Positions 38,037 through 46,600 of a stretch of DNA of 64,000 bases are shown piece by piece. The notes beneath the pieces are model-generated. The model was not told the DNA's origin. It worked only from the letters and a program-made list of their open reading frames with translations, and searched no databases. This stretch comes from Oscillospiraceae bacterium (GTDB lineage: Bacteria > Bacillota > Clostridia > Oscillospirales > Acutalibacteraceae). Where the stretch lies: positions 1-64,000 of the forward strand of contig SVPP01000001.1 of assembly GCA_015065765.1 (NCBI GenBank), in the 5' to 3' direction. A program made the translations under genes and the position numbers. Position 1 is the first letter of the stretch. Every line of letters begins with the position of its first letter.

Positions 38037-39599
38037 ATGAAAGTTTTAACAACACTGCAGATGAGAATGGCAGAGGCAGCTGCCAATGCAAACGGCACGA
38101 GCTATCTGAGACTTATGGAAAACGCCGGTGCCGCCTGTGCAAGAGCAATACGTGAAGAATACGGCATCACAGCGGAAAAAACAAAAAAAATTACCGTTGT
38201 CTGCGGTAGAGGAAATAATGGCGGAGATGGTTATGTAATTGCAAGAAAGCTTTGTGAAATCGGTTGCAGAGTTTCTATAATTCTTGCAGGCGGTACTCCT
38301 CATTCAGAGCATGCAAAGGAAATGTTTTCACGTGTTGAGCAGATGCCTGTGAACATGATTACCTTTGATACAAACAAAAATTCAGCTCTTGATGCACTTC
38401 TGAATGCTGACGTTATTGTCGAGGCGGTTTTTGGCATCGGTCTTGAAAGAGATGTGACTGATATTTATGCGGAGCTCTTCCGATATATCAACTCATCTTC
38501 TGCTAAAACAGTCAGCATCGATATACCCGGTGGATTGAACGCAGATACAGGCGAAATAATGGGCGAGGCTGTAAAGGCTGATTTCACGGTTGCGGTATGT
38601 ACTGCGAAACCTTGCCACATTCTTTTGCCGGGCAGTAAATATTGCGGAAAAATAAAGGTTGTTTCTATTGGTATAACAGAAGATGAGCAAAGGGTTTCAG
38701 GTGATCCGTATTTTTATTCTGTTGACAGTGAAAGTGTGAGAGAGCGTTTTCCTCACCGGAATCCTGTTTCAAACAAAGGTGACTATGGTCATGTGCTTTC
38801 CATTTGCGGAAGTAAATGTATGGCAGGTGCTGCTGTACTTGCCGCAACAGGTGCGGTAAGAGGTGGTGCAGGTTTGGTTACAGCTGCTTTTCCTGAGTGC
38901 GCGTATCCTGCCATTTCTTCAAAACTTACATCTCCACTTCTGCTTCCCGTGAAAAATAATGAGGAGGGTACTTTTTCTTCTCAGTCTGTTGACAAAATTA
39001 ATGATGCAATGAAAAAGGCTTCGTCAATTGTTATCGGATGTGGTCTTGGTGTTAATAAAGATACAGCTTCACTGCTGGTGGAGGTAATAAAAAATGCCGA
39101 AGTCCCTTTGGTTATTGATGCCGACGGAATAAATATTATTTCCCGTAATATAAATGTATTGAAAGCTGCAAAAGTGCCGATAATATTAACGCCGCATCCA
39201 GGAGAAATGAGCAGACTTACAGGAAAGTCTGTAAAGCAGATTCAATCTGACCGTATACAGACGGCAGTTGATTTTGCTAATGAATATGGCGTGACGGTAG
39301 TTTTAAAAGGTGCGAATACTGTTGTTGCTACCCACGGTGAAAAGACGGCATTTGTCAACACAACAGGTAATGCGGGAATGTCCAAGGGCGGAAGTGGAGA
39401 TTTACTCGCAGGTTTGGTTGGTGCATTTCTTGCACAGGAAGTCAGCACCGTTGATGCCGCAATGATGGCTGTTTATATTCATGGCTTGGCAGGTGATATA
39501 GCCGCTGAAAAATACTCCATGACAGCCATGTCTCCTACGGATACGGCAGATTGTTTGCCTTTTGCACTTTCAAAAATTGAAAGATGTATCGGGGTGTAA
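38037..39599 (+). CDS. nnrD: bifunctional NAD(P)H-hydrate epimerase/dehydratase
   Basis: 520 residues from MKVLTTLQMRMAE at ATG 38037, one base after the uvrA stop. The frame extends upstream, but the earlier GTG lies inside uvrA. The N-terminal YjeF_N epimerase domain has LMENAGAA and GRGNNGGDGYVIARKL. The C-terminal dehydratase shows GDYGHVLSICGS, AGAAVLAATGAVRGGAGLV, TPHPGEMSRL, VVLKGANTVVA and NTTGNAGMSKGGSGDLLAG. It repairs hydrated NADH/NADPH. Confidence 0.94.
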   Translation: MKVLTTLQMRMAEAAANANGTSYLRLMENAGAACARAIREEYGITAEKTKKITVVCGRGNNGGDGYVIARKLCEIGCRVSIILAGGTPHSEHAKEMFSRVEQMPVNMITFDTNKNSALDALLNADVIVEAVFGIGLERDVTDIYAELFRYINSSSAKTVSIDIPGGLNADTGEIMGEAVKADFTVAVCTAKPCHILLPGSKYCGKIKVVSIGITEDEQRVSGDPYFYSVDSESVRERFPHRNPVSNKGDYGHVLSICGSKCMAGAAVLAATGAVRGGAGLVTAAFPECAYPAISSKLTSPLLLPVKNNEEGTFSSQSVDKINDAMKKASSIVIGCGLGVNKDTASLLVEVIKNAEVPLVIDADGINIISRNINVLKAAKVPIILTPHPGEMSRLTGKSVKQIQSDRIQTAVDFANEYGVTVVLKGANTVVATHGEKTAFVNTTGNAGMSKGGSGDLLAGLVGAFLAQEVSTVDAAMMAVYIHGLAGDIAAEKYSMTAMSPTDTADCLPFALSKIERCIGV

Positions 39600-39602
39600 C
39601 AA

Positions 39603-40118
39603 TTGAAAAAAATACTTATGTTGTTGGCGTTAGTGATTCTCTTGGGTGGTTGTGGTGTTATTAAAGAATCAACACCGCCAATTCCTGATTTGAATTTTAC
39701 CGGCAACATAAGTGTTACATATAATAATTTTGATATGAATTGCAAAATTGAAAACATTATTGCAGATAAATGTATAGTTTCAGTGATTGAGCCTGAATTG
39801 CTCTCAGGTCTCACAATGACCTTGAAGGAAGGAATATGCACATTTAATCTCGGTGATGTTTCTTATGAAATTGATTCTTCTTTTGCTGAGAATGTGGAAT
39901 TTCTCTCTGTTTTTACAGAATCTGTTAAGAAAATTCTTAACTCAGCAGAATATGAAAAATTGGAAAATGGTAATTGGCTCTACACCGGAATGTCAGATTG
40001 GGGAAAGTTTCTGCTTGTACAGGATAAGACAAGCGGTTATCCTGTTTCTTTCAGAATTCCTGAGGCGGGATTGTCGATTACCTTCAGCAATATGAAGTCG
40101 ATTGATAATGGAGGTTAA
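39603..40118 (+). CDS. small lipoprotein of unknown function
   Basis: 171 residues, TTG start 3 bp after nnrD. The signal KKILMLLALVILLGGC ends in a lipobox, so it should be exported and lipid-anchored. The rest is a beta-rich domain (ISVTYNNFDMNCKIENI... YPVSFRIPEAGLSITFSNM) with the look of a small LolA/LppX-like fold, but no motif proves it. It is co-directional and tightly packed with the aldolase gene (2-bp gap). Confidence 0.7.
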   Translation: MKKILMLLALVILLGGCGVIKESTPPIPDLNFTGNISVTYNNFDMNCKIENIIADKCIVSVIEPELLSGLTMTLKEGICTFNLGDVSYEIDSSFAENVEFLSVFTESVKKILNSAEYEKLENGNWLYTGMSDWGKFLLVQDKTSGYPVSFRIPEAGLSITFSNMKSIDNGG

Positions 40119-40120
40119 AA

Positions 40121-40963
40121 ATGTCTTGTGTTTCAAGCTATAAATTGATGAAAACAGCTTCAAGGGAAGGATATGCCATTCCGGCCTTTAATATTGACAA
40201 CCTTGAATCAGCTATTGCGGCTGCTGAAGTTATGAAGGAAACTAAAAAACCGCTGATAATCCAGACTATTCCGCGTACTCTTGCTTATGGTGGAATGTCA
40301 GTCTATCCTGCAATGATGAAATCGTTGACAATTGGTGCTGATGACGTTGACTATGCTATGCACCTTGATCATGGAAACAGTAGGGAACTTGCTGAAAAAT
40401 GCATCAATTGCGGATTTTCCTCTGTCATGTTCGACGGAAGCATGCTATCCTTTGATGAAAATATCAGAAAAACAAAAGAGGTTGTCGATTTTGCTTTGGC
40501 TATGGGTGTTTCTGTCGAAGGTGAATTAGGTACAATCGGCGGCAAAGAAGAAGGGGATACTGATCTTGAAGCAAGCTATACAAAAGTTAGTGAAGCTGTT
40601 GATTTTTGTGAATTGACAGGTGTAAGCACACTTGCTATCGGTGTAGGTACAGCTCATGGTGTGTATAAGGGTACTCCGAAAATTAATGTTAAAAGAATTG
40701 AAGAAATTCATTCTTCAGTTTCAACACCTCTTGTTCTCCATGGTGCATCAGGTCTCAGCGATGATATCCTGAAGGCATGTATAAAAGCAGGTGTATCAAA
40801 GATAAATTTTGCTACTGAACTCAGACAAGCCTATACATACGGAATAAAGCTCGGTATGGAGCAGAATACTGATGTATTTGACCCTAAAATTTACATGAGA
40901 GTGGCAATCGATGAGATTAAAAAAGTTATGTTGGAAAAAATTGTAATTTGTTATAATATGTGA
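40121..40963 (+). CDS. class II ketose-bisphosphate aldolase (GatY/KbaY/IolJ-like)
   Basis: 280 residues. AIPAFNIDNLESAIAAAEVMKETKKPLIIQT, the metal-binding HLDHGNSRE, VEGELGTIGGKEEG, AIGVGTAHGVYKGTPKIN (second His) and VLHGASGLSDD (third His) are the zinc-aldolase hallmarks. Family members cleave fructose-, tagatose- or 2-deoxy-5-keto-gluconate-bisphosphates to give DHAP. The substrate is not fixed by sequence. It forms the first gene of a tight trio with a PI-PLC-like protein and a PfkB kinase (gap 10 bp, then 8-bp overlap). Confidence 0.88.
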   Translation: MSCVSSYKLMKTASREGYAIPAFNIDNLESAIAAAEVMKETKKPLIIQTIPRTLAYGGMSVYPAMMKSLTIGADDVDYAMHLDHGNSRELAEKCINCGFSSVMFDGSMLSFDENIRKTKEVVDFALAMGVSVEGELGTIGGKEEGDTDLEASYTKVSEAVDFCELTGVSTLAIGVGTAHGVYKGTPKINVKRIEEIHSSVSTPLVLHGASGLSDDILKACIKAGVSKINFATELRQAYTYGIKLGMEQNTDVFDPKIYMRVAIDEIKKVMLEKIVICYNM

Positions 40964-40973
40964 GGTGTAGGAT

Positions 40974-41882
40974 ATGATTTTTAAGAGTTGGATGTCGTAT
41001 CTTAAAGATGACGTAAAAATCACAGACGTGGTGATGCCCAGTGCTCACAATGCGTGCAGCTATGAATTGAATGCTATGGGGTGTTGTCAGAGTGGTGACC
41101 TGTTTGAGCAGTTTTCACATGGTGTCAGGCATTTTTGCATACGCCTTGATACTGACAGAAAAGGTGAGATAGTTGTCTGCCATGGTGTTTCAAAGGGCGG
41201 TCCTTTCAAAAGGGATTTAAACGATATGAGAAGAATGCTGGAAGAAAATGATTCCGAAATATTTATTTTTGACATCAGAGAATATTATAATCAGAAATTC
41301 GGTCCCGTTACGCTGAAATTCAAGGCGGATATAAATCAGATGAATGATTTGCTTGAAGAATACATACAGCCCTCAAAGTATGCTTTTACAGATTTCGATG
41401 ATATTAATAATGTGACGATCGGTGACATCAGGAAATCGGGAAAAAGATACATACTTTACAATTTTGAGAAGGCATATAAATTCAGTGTCAACTGTGAATA
41501 TGATTTTCCATGGGACAAGCGTATCAATGGTCTCAAAGCGGAAGGTTTTTCAAAAGAAGTTACAAAGCTTTTCGACCTTGGAAAACCTACGGGACTTAAC
41601 TGGTTTCAGATTCAGCAGACACCGAATTTAGGTACGGAAATCGGTGTTAAAACGCCGAAATCACTCGATGTTAAATTGCGACCGTATTTCAAAAATATCA
41701 TTGATGATGTGGCAAACAACGAAAAATACCTGAGTCGTGCTAACATCATTGCAAGTGATTTTATGACTGAGGATTTTATGAAATCTTCACTTATTCTCAA
41801 ACTCAATCTTTCAAAAAATAACATAAAAGAAGAGTTACGCGATGATTTTTTAACAAAACTGGAGGAAAAATACAATGGCTGA
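40974..41882 (+). CDS. phosphatidylinositol-specific phospholipase C-like protein
   Basis: 302 residues, no signal peptide. VVMPSAHNACSYE (His25), VRHFCIRLDTDRKGEIVVCHG (Arg57, Asp59, His70) and FIFDIREYYNQ match the PI-PLC X-domain pattern of catalytic His-His plus Arg and Asp; the residue after the first His is Asn26 where Bacillus PI-PLC has Asp. Known bacterial PI-PLCs are mostly secreted, so a cytoplasmic form is unusual. Translationally coupled to the downstream kinase by an 8-bp overlap and close to the aldolase, suggesting a small-molecule role. Confidence 0.75.
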   Translation: MIFKSWMSYLKDDVKITDVVMPSAHNACSYELNAMGCCQSGDLFEQFSHGVRHFCIRLDTDRKGEIVVCHGVSKGGPFKRDLNDMRRMLEENDSEIFIFDIREYYNQKFGPVTLKFKADINQMNDLLEEYIQPSKYAFTDFDDINNVTIGDIRKSGKRYILYNFEKAYKFSVNCEYDFPWDKRINGLKAEGFSKEVTKLFDLGKPTGLNWFQIQQTPNLGTEIGVKTPKSLDVKLRPYFKNIIDDVANNEKYLSRANIIASDFMTEDFMKSSLILKLNLSKNNIKEELRDDFLTKLEEKYNG

Positions 41883-42759
41883 ATACAGATCACTTATAAT
41901 CGGACATACAACTCTTGACAGAAATACAGACCATCTCGGAAACACTGTAGAAATAGTCGGTGGTGCAGTAGTTTATTCTTCTGCTTCCGCTTACGCTCTC
42001 GGTCATAAAGTCCTGGCTGTTACGCGTCTTGCAGAGAAAGATTTTTCAAGGCTTGAGCAGTTTACATTGCCGAAAGAAAATATCGTATGTATTAAATCTG
42101 AAAAATCTACTGACATGGTAAATATATATTTTACTGCTGATAAAGAACGCAGAAAATGTTCTTGCACAAGCAGGGGAGATGCGTTCACTGCCGAGGATAT
42201 CAAAGGCTATGATGCTGATATTTATCATTTCGCAGGCTTGATTTATGGCGACTACGATACAGAGATGATAAAAACAGCTTCTGAATACGGCAAAGTTGCA
42301 GTAGATGTGCAAGGTTTTCTTCGCCATGCAAATGATGATGGCTCAATGTATTTTGAAGATTGGGCAGATAAGAAAGATATATTGAAATATATAACTTATC
42401 TTAAGACTGACGCTGCAGAAGCAGAGATTATGACAGGAACATCGGATAGAAAAAAAGCTGCAGAAATTCTTCACTCCTGGGGTGCAAAAGAAATATTAAT
42501 TACGCATAATACAGAGGTTCTTGCTTATGACGGAAAAGAATTCTTTACATGTCCTATAAAAGCAAGAAACTTAAGCGGCAGAACAGGCAGGGGAGATACA
42601 ACTTTTGCAGCATACATAAATGAGAGACAGGAAAAATCAGTTGAAGAGGCACTGCTTGTAGCCACGGCTACCGTGTCTCTTAAAATGGAAACCCCTGGAC
42701 CATTTAGAGGCACTAAGGAAGATATAGATAATTATATTGAAACATTCTATAAGGCATGA
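41875..42759 (+). CDS. PfkB-family carbohydrate kinase
   Basis: 294 residues. GGA loop at 29-31 and the C-terminal GRTGRGDTTFAAYI (catalytic Asp241) define the PfkB/ribokinase fold. The VAVDVQGFLR segment (141-150) resembles the VDIQ-F/L-R stretch I associate with archaeal and plant myo-inositol kinases, from memory. GGAGG sits inside the PLC gene. The product could phosphorylate inositol, a sugar or a nucleoside; with a PI-PLC-like neighbour, inositol is attractive but unproven. Confidence 0.85.
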   Translation: MAEYRSLIIGHTTLDRNTDHLGNTVEIVGGAVVYSSASAYALGHKVLAVTRLAEKDFSRLEQFTLPKENIVCIKSEKSTDMVNIYFTADKERRKCSCTSRGDAFTAEDIKGYDADIYHFAGLIYGDYDTEMIKTASEYGKVAVDVQGFLRHANDDGSMYFEDWADKKDILKYITYLKTDAAEAEIMTGTSDRKKAAEILHSWGAKEILITHNTEVLAYDGKEFFTCPIKARNLSGRTGRGDTTFAAYINERQEKSVEEALLVATATVSLKMETPGPFRGTKEDIDNYIETFYKA

Positions 42760-42761
42760 AA

Positions 42762-42812
42762 AACAGCAAAAGACGGATGACCGGTGTTAGTCAATCCGTC
42801 TTTTGCTGTTGT
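42762..42812 (+). terminator. long hairpin after the PfkB kinase gene
   Basis: AACAGCAAAAGACGGAT and ATCCGTCTTTTGCTGTT form a 17-bp perfect stem around a 15-nt loop. The U-tail is weak (GTTGTTA) but the stem contains U-rich 3' sequence, so it likely terminates the uvrB-to-kinase transcript. Confidence 0.7.
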
Positions 42813-42850
42813 TACAAAGAAAGGTGTAGAATAAATTAAAATAAAATAGG

Positions 42851-42886
42851 ATTTGAATAAAACAACACTTGTTTTTTTATTCAAAT
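42851..42886. repeat. 36-bp inverted repeat, probable TetR operator
   Basis: Left arm ATTTGAATAAAACAA and right arm TTGTTTTTTTATTCAAAT are near-perfect reverse complements. The right arm overlaps a possible -35 (TTGTTT, 42869-42874), and TATAAT lies 16 bp on (42891-42896), upstream of the TetR start. The position fits autorepression. Confidence 0.6.
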
Positions 42887-42896
42887 GTATTATAAT
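42869..42896 (+). promoter_or_regulatory. promoter of the TetR gene
   Basis: TTGTTT, 16-bp spacer, perfect TATAAT. Its -35 is inside the inverted repeat. Confidence 0.55.
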
Positions 42897-42968
42897 ATAT
42901 ATAAGCGATGGTATCAACCAACATATTTTTTGAAAATGTTGGAATTATGGAGAAAAAGTGAACGAATT

Positions 42969-43529
42969 ATGAATAAGAAGAACAACAAAAGAAGAAGAGA
43001 GTCAATGGAACGAATAGAAAAAGCTTTCATCGGCTTTCTCGAGACAAAAGAATTGCATCAGATTACGGTTTCAGACATTTGTAAGGTTGCTGACATAAAC
43101 CGTAGTACATTCTATGCTAACTATCTTGATGTATATGATTTGGCTGAAAAAATTATTGATAAACTTCATGGAGAGGTAATGGTTCTTTATCATGATGAAA
43201 TTGTTAAAGGCAGTTCGAGAGGAGATTACCTTAAGCTTTTTTATCACGTCAAGGAAAATCAGTCACTTTACAGGACATATTTTAAACTCCATACGGATAA
43301 AAATAACAGTATGTGGTTTTATAATAAAAGGTTGGCTGCTGAATATTTTGACAACAAGAATATTGATTACCATGTTGAATTTTTCAGAAACGGTTTTAAT
43401 GCACTGATAAAAATGTGGCTTTTTAATGGCTGTAAAGAATCACCTGAAGAACTTGAACAGATTATTGAAATTGAATACAAAGGCAGAGCTTCATACATTG
43501 AAAAATATTTTACTTATACTGACAGGTGA
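42969..43529 (+). CDS. TetR/AcrR-family transcriptional regulator
   Basis: 186 residues from MNKKNNKRRRESMERIEKAF. The frame is open further upstream, but the TATAAT at 42891 lies within that extension. No ideal ribosome site is seen: GGAG is 16 bp from this ATG. The helix-turn-helix is LHQITVSDICKVADINRSTFYANYLDVYDLAEKI. The C-terminal domain is the helical ligand/dimer part of the TetR subset with Y-x-Y-F-style ends. It is followed by a terminator and then the giant dockerin gene, a possible target. Confidence 0.85.
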   Translation: MNKKNNKRRRESMERIEKAFIGFLETKELHQITVSDICKVADINRSTFYANYLDVYDLAEKIIDKLHGEVMVLYHDEIVKGSSRGDYLKLFYHVKENQSLYRTYFKLHTDKNNSMWFYNKRLAAEYFDNKNIDYHVEFFRNGFNALIKMWLFNGCKESPEELEQIIEIEYKGRASYIEKYFTYTDR

Positions 43530-43556
43530 TTTCCTTGCCTGTCAGTATTTTTTTTG
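43517..43556 (+). terminator. intrinsic terminator after the TetR gene
   Basis: TACTGACAGG and CCTGTCAGTA form a 10-bp stem; TTTTTTTTG follows. The stop codon of the TetR gene lies in the loop side, so the stem begins within the coding end. Confidence 0.9.
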
Positions 43557-43601
43557 TAAAAACAAAGATTTTAATTATTATTCTATTTTAGAATTATTAA
43601 T

Positions 43602-43629
43602 TTGACAATATATGGTATAGTATTATATG
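43602..43629 (+). promoter_or_regulatory. probable promoter of the dockerin gene
   Basis: Perfect TTGACA (43602-43607) with TATATG (43624-43629) 16 bp on; TATAGT and TATTAT nearby give other possible -10 boxes. An imperfect inverted repeat (AATTATTATTCTA / TAGAATTATTAATT) immediately precedes the -35. Confidence 0.5.
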
Positions 43630-43692
43630 TATAAAAGTATGTATTGTGCGAAATATTGTTTTTTGCATAGGTGTAGAAGGAGGAATACTTTT

Positions 43693-46600
43693 ATGAAAAA
43701 GAAAGCACTTCGCTTTGAGAGCTTGATTCTTGTTCTGGCTCTTGTTGTGTCGTGTCTTGTTCCTGGCTTCAGCAATAAGTTTTCAAACATTGATGCGTTT
43801 GCTGCAAGCCATGAAATTGACATTGTCGATACAAATGGAAATTCCATAACTGAACAGATTTCAGTCATGGAAAGTGAACAGGTGCAATTGGGTTATAAAC
43901 TCGTTGACTGTTCGATGCCGGATAACGGATATGTTGTATGGAAGAGTGATACTCCTCTCAATGCATCTGTTGACCAGACCGGTTTAGTCAGAGGTCATGA
44001 CTCATCAAAAGGTGCTGCTGTGCGTCTTTGGCTTGACAACGATGTTAAGACAATTCCTGTCATTGGTAAGTCACTTGCAAAAACACTTGAAAAGGTGCTT
44101 TACGGTGATAATGTTGACCTTGACAGAATGGACACAGAAGCAATTGTTACTCTGGTTGGTGAGACCATTGGTGTTACATCAGGTCCTCTTGCGGAAAGTC
44201 TGACAAGTTCTCTCAGAGAAAGACTTAACAGTCTTGATACCGAAATCACAGTAGAACTTTATGATCAGTATGGTACGGTTGTTGCAACTGATACTATTGG
44301 TGTTCTTGTAACTAATTCAGATAAATGGTATGCGAATGTTCTTCCTAATGGTGCATTTATTGTCAACAAGGATTCACTTCCGACAACGGTTGCTGTTGGC
44401 GGTAAGCTTACACTTGAGGGCGGTGTTACACCTCTTCGTCTTGGCTATGGTGTTACATGGGAGCTTGAGGCACCATCTATTCTTGAGAAAGCAGAGGACT
44501 ATGCAACTTTTGATCCTTCAACAGGTGAGATTGTTTTCCTCAAAACAGGTAAGGTAACTGTTAAAGTTTATCCTAATGCTGATGAAATCGTTAATAAACT
44601 TATGAGTTATATTAACGATCTTGCAAGCCTTGGCAACGAAGTTGATACATCAGATATTGCTGATGTATTAGTTAAGGTTCTTGGTCTTAACGTATCAGCA
44701 AGTACTGTTAAGTTCGCAATTGATATTATTGCTGCTATTGCAGGTGCAGGTACAAATACTGCAGACATGCTGACACAGGCGACAAAATATGTTGCTAACT
44801 GGATTCTTGAGGCTTCAATCAACGATAAGATTACTTTCAACATTGTTGATTCTCTTGAAATAAAGAGCTTTTCAATCGGTGGTAACCTTGAGGTTGCTGA
44901 AGGTAAAACATCTCAGCTCTACATAACAGATATCGTTCCTGCAGGTGCTAACTCAACTAATGTTGTATGGTCTGTAGCTGATGAATCTATTGCTTATGTT
45001 GATAGATATGGTATTCTTATTGGTCGTGATGCAGGCGGTATTACAGGACTTAATAAAAAAACAACAACAGTTACCGCTACAGTTGACGGAATTTCTGCAT
45101 CTGCGGATGTTACAGTAACCGGTGCGCTTATTACGCAGCCTGTCGATATTAAAATCAGTGGTCCGTCTGTTGTTGAGCTTGGCTCAGTGGCACAGTATAC
45201 GGCTGAGGTTTATCCTGATCGTTCAAATGCTACAATAAGATGGGGTCTCGTCAATAATGAAGGCAAGGTTGTCTTCGCAAAGGATAATGAACCTGCTTCA
45301 AATGATTTCGGCACTATTGATGTTAACGGTAACTTTACAGCTACCAATGGTGGTATGGTAGAAATAGTTGCTAAAGCAGGTACAATTGCAACTTGTCAGA
45401 GAAGCTACAGTGTTTATGTAGGTACTCTTGCAGAGGGAATTGAGATTGACCAGGGTGATTTCTTGTCGGTTAAAGTGCCCGGAACAAAAACATACAACAG
45501 CATGAGCGCTCAGCTCACTGTTACATTTAATCCTCCCAATGCATCTAACCAGAACGTAAGATGGTCAGTTCTTGAAGGAAACAACATTGAGGTTTCTCCC
45601 TCAGGTGTCGTTAAACCCTCAAAGAACAGGTCAGCGTGGGGTGTAATTCAGGCAAAATCCTATGATGGTGGTTTTACTGATACAATTACTGTTTCTTTTG
45701 CTAACTATCCCGTAACAGGTGTTTCTGTTTCTCCCTCATCGGCTGATCTTATTGTTGGAAATAAGGTAGATTTGACGGAAACTGTTGAACCTCTCGGTAC
45801 AGGTGCAAGTGGTGCAAAAATCGGTGATGCAAGTATAAAAACAATACACTGGACATCAACTGATAATACTGTTGCTATAGTTGACGGAAACGGTGTTGTT
45901 ACTGCAGTAGATTCGGGTGTTTGTGAAATTGTTGCAACAACACGTGATGGTGGTTATGAAGCAAAAGCTACAATTACAGTCCGTCCCGATAAAACAAGGC
46001 TTGATTATGCAATTAAGCTTTTTGAGTCAGGTAAAGTAACTGCTGAAAATTGTGCTCCTGAGGATTGGGCAGCACTTGAGGCTGCATATAAGCAGGCTCT
46101 TGAAATCCAGGGCATGGAATTTGCTTATCAGTCTTCATGTGATAAAGCAGCTCAGCAGATTATTACTTTGTATGATAAAGTAGGTGCTTATGTTCCTCTT
46201 TACGGCGTCGAAATTCTTCTTGCGGGAGAAACTGCATCTGACTATCATTCAGTCAAAGTAAGTACTTCTAAGAGATATCAGACATATTCTGTAGATTTTG
46301 ATCATGCATTTATACCGGAAAATGCAATGTACGCTTCGTGTGAGTGGACTTCAAGCAATCCCGGAGCTATTTCTGTTGATCAGAATGGTGTATGTACACC
46401 TGTTAAGAATGAAGCTTGTTGGGCGGTAATCAAATTTACTGCTGTTGACTACATGGGTAATGTTGTTTCTGACTCAGTTACAGTTTCATTTGCTAACACT
46501 CCTGTAACCGGTCTTGCTCTTGACAGATATACAATTACTGATGCACTTGTTTATAATACTGATAAACTTACTGTAACAGTTGAGCCTAAAGGCACTTTAG

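Noticed and set aside
42885..42968. Longer TetR protein from the ATG at 42885
   Set aside because: The promoter -10 (42891-42896) lies inside that stretch, so it cannot be transcribed as coding sequence from this promoter.
43627..43692. Upstream extension of the dockerin ORF to an earlier ATG
   Set aside because: Those 22 residues contain no signal peptide start, and the AAGGAGG before 43693 marks the true start.
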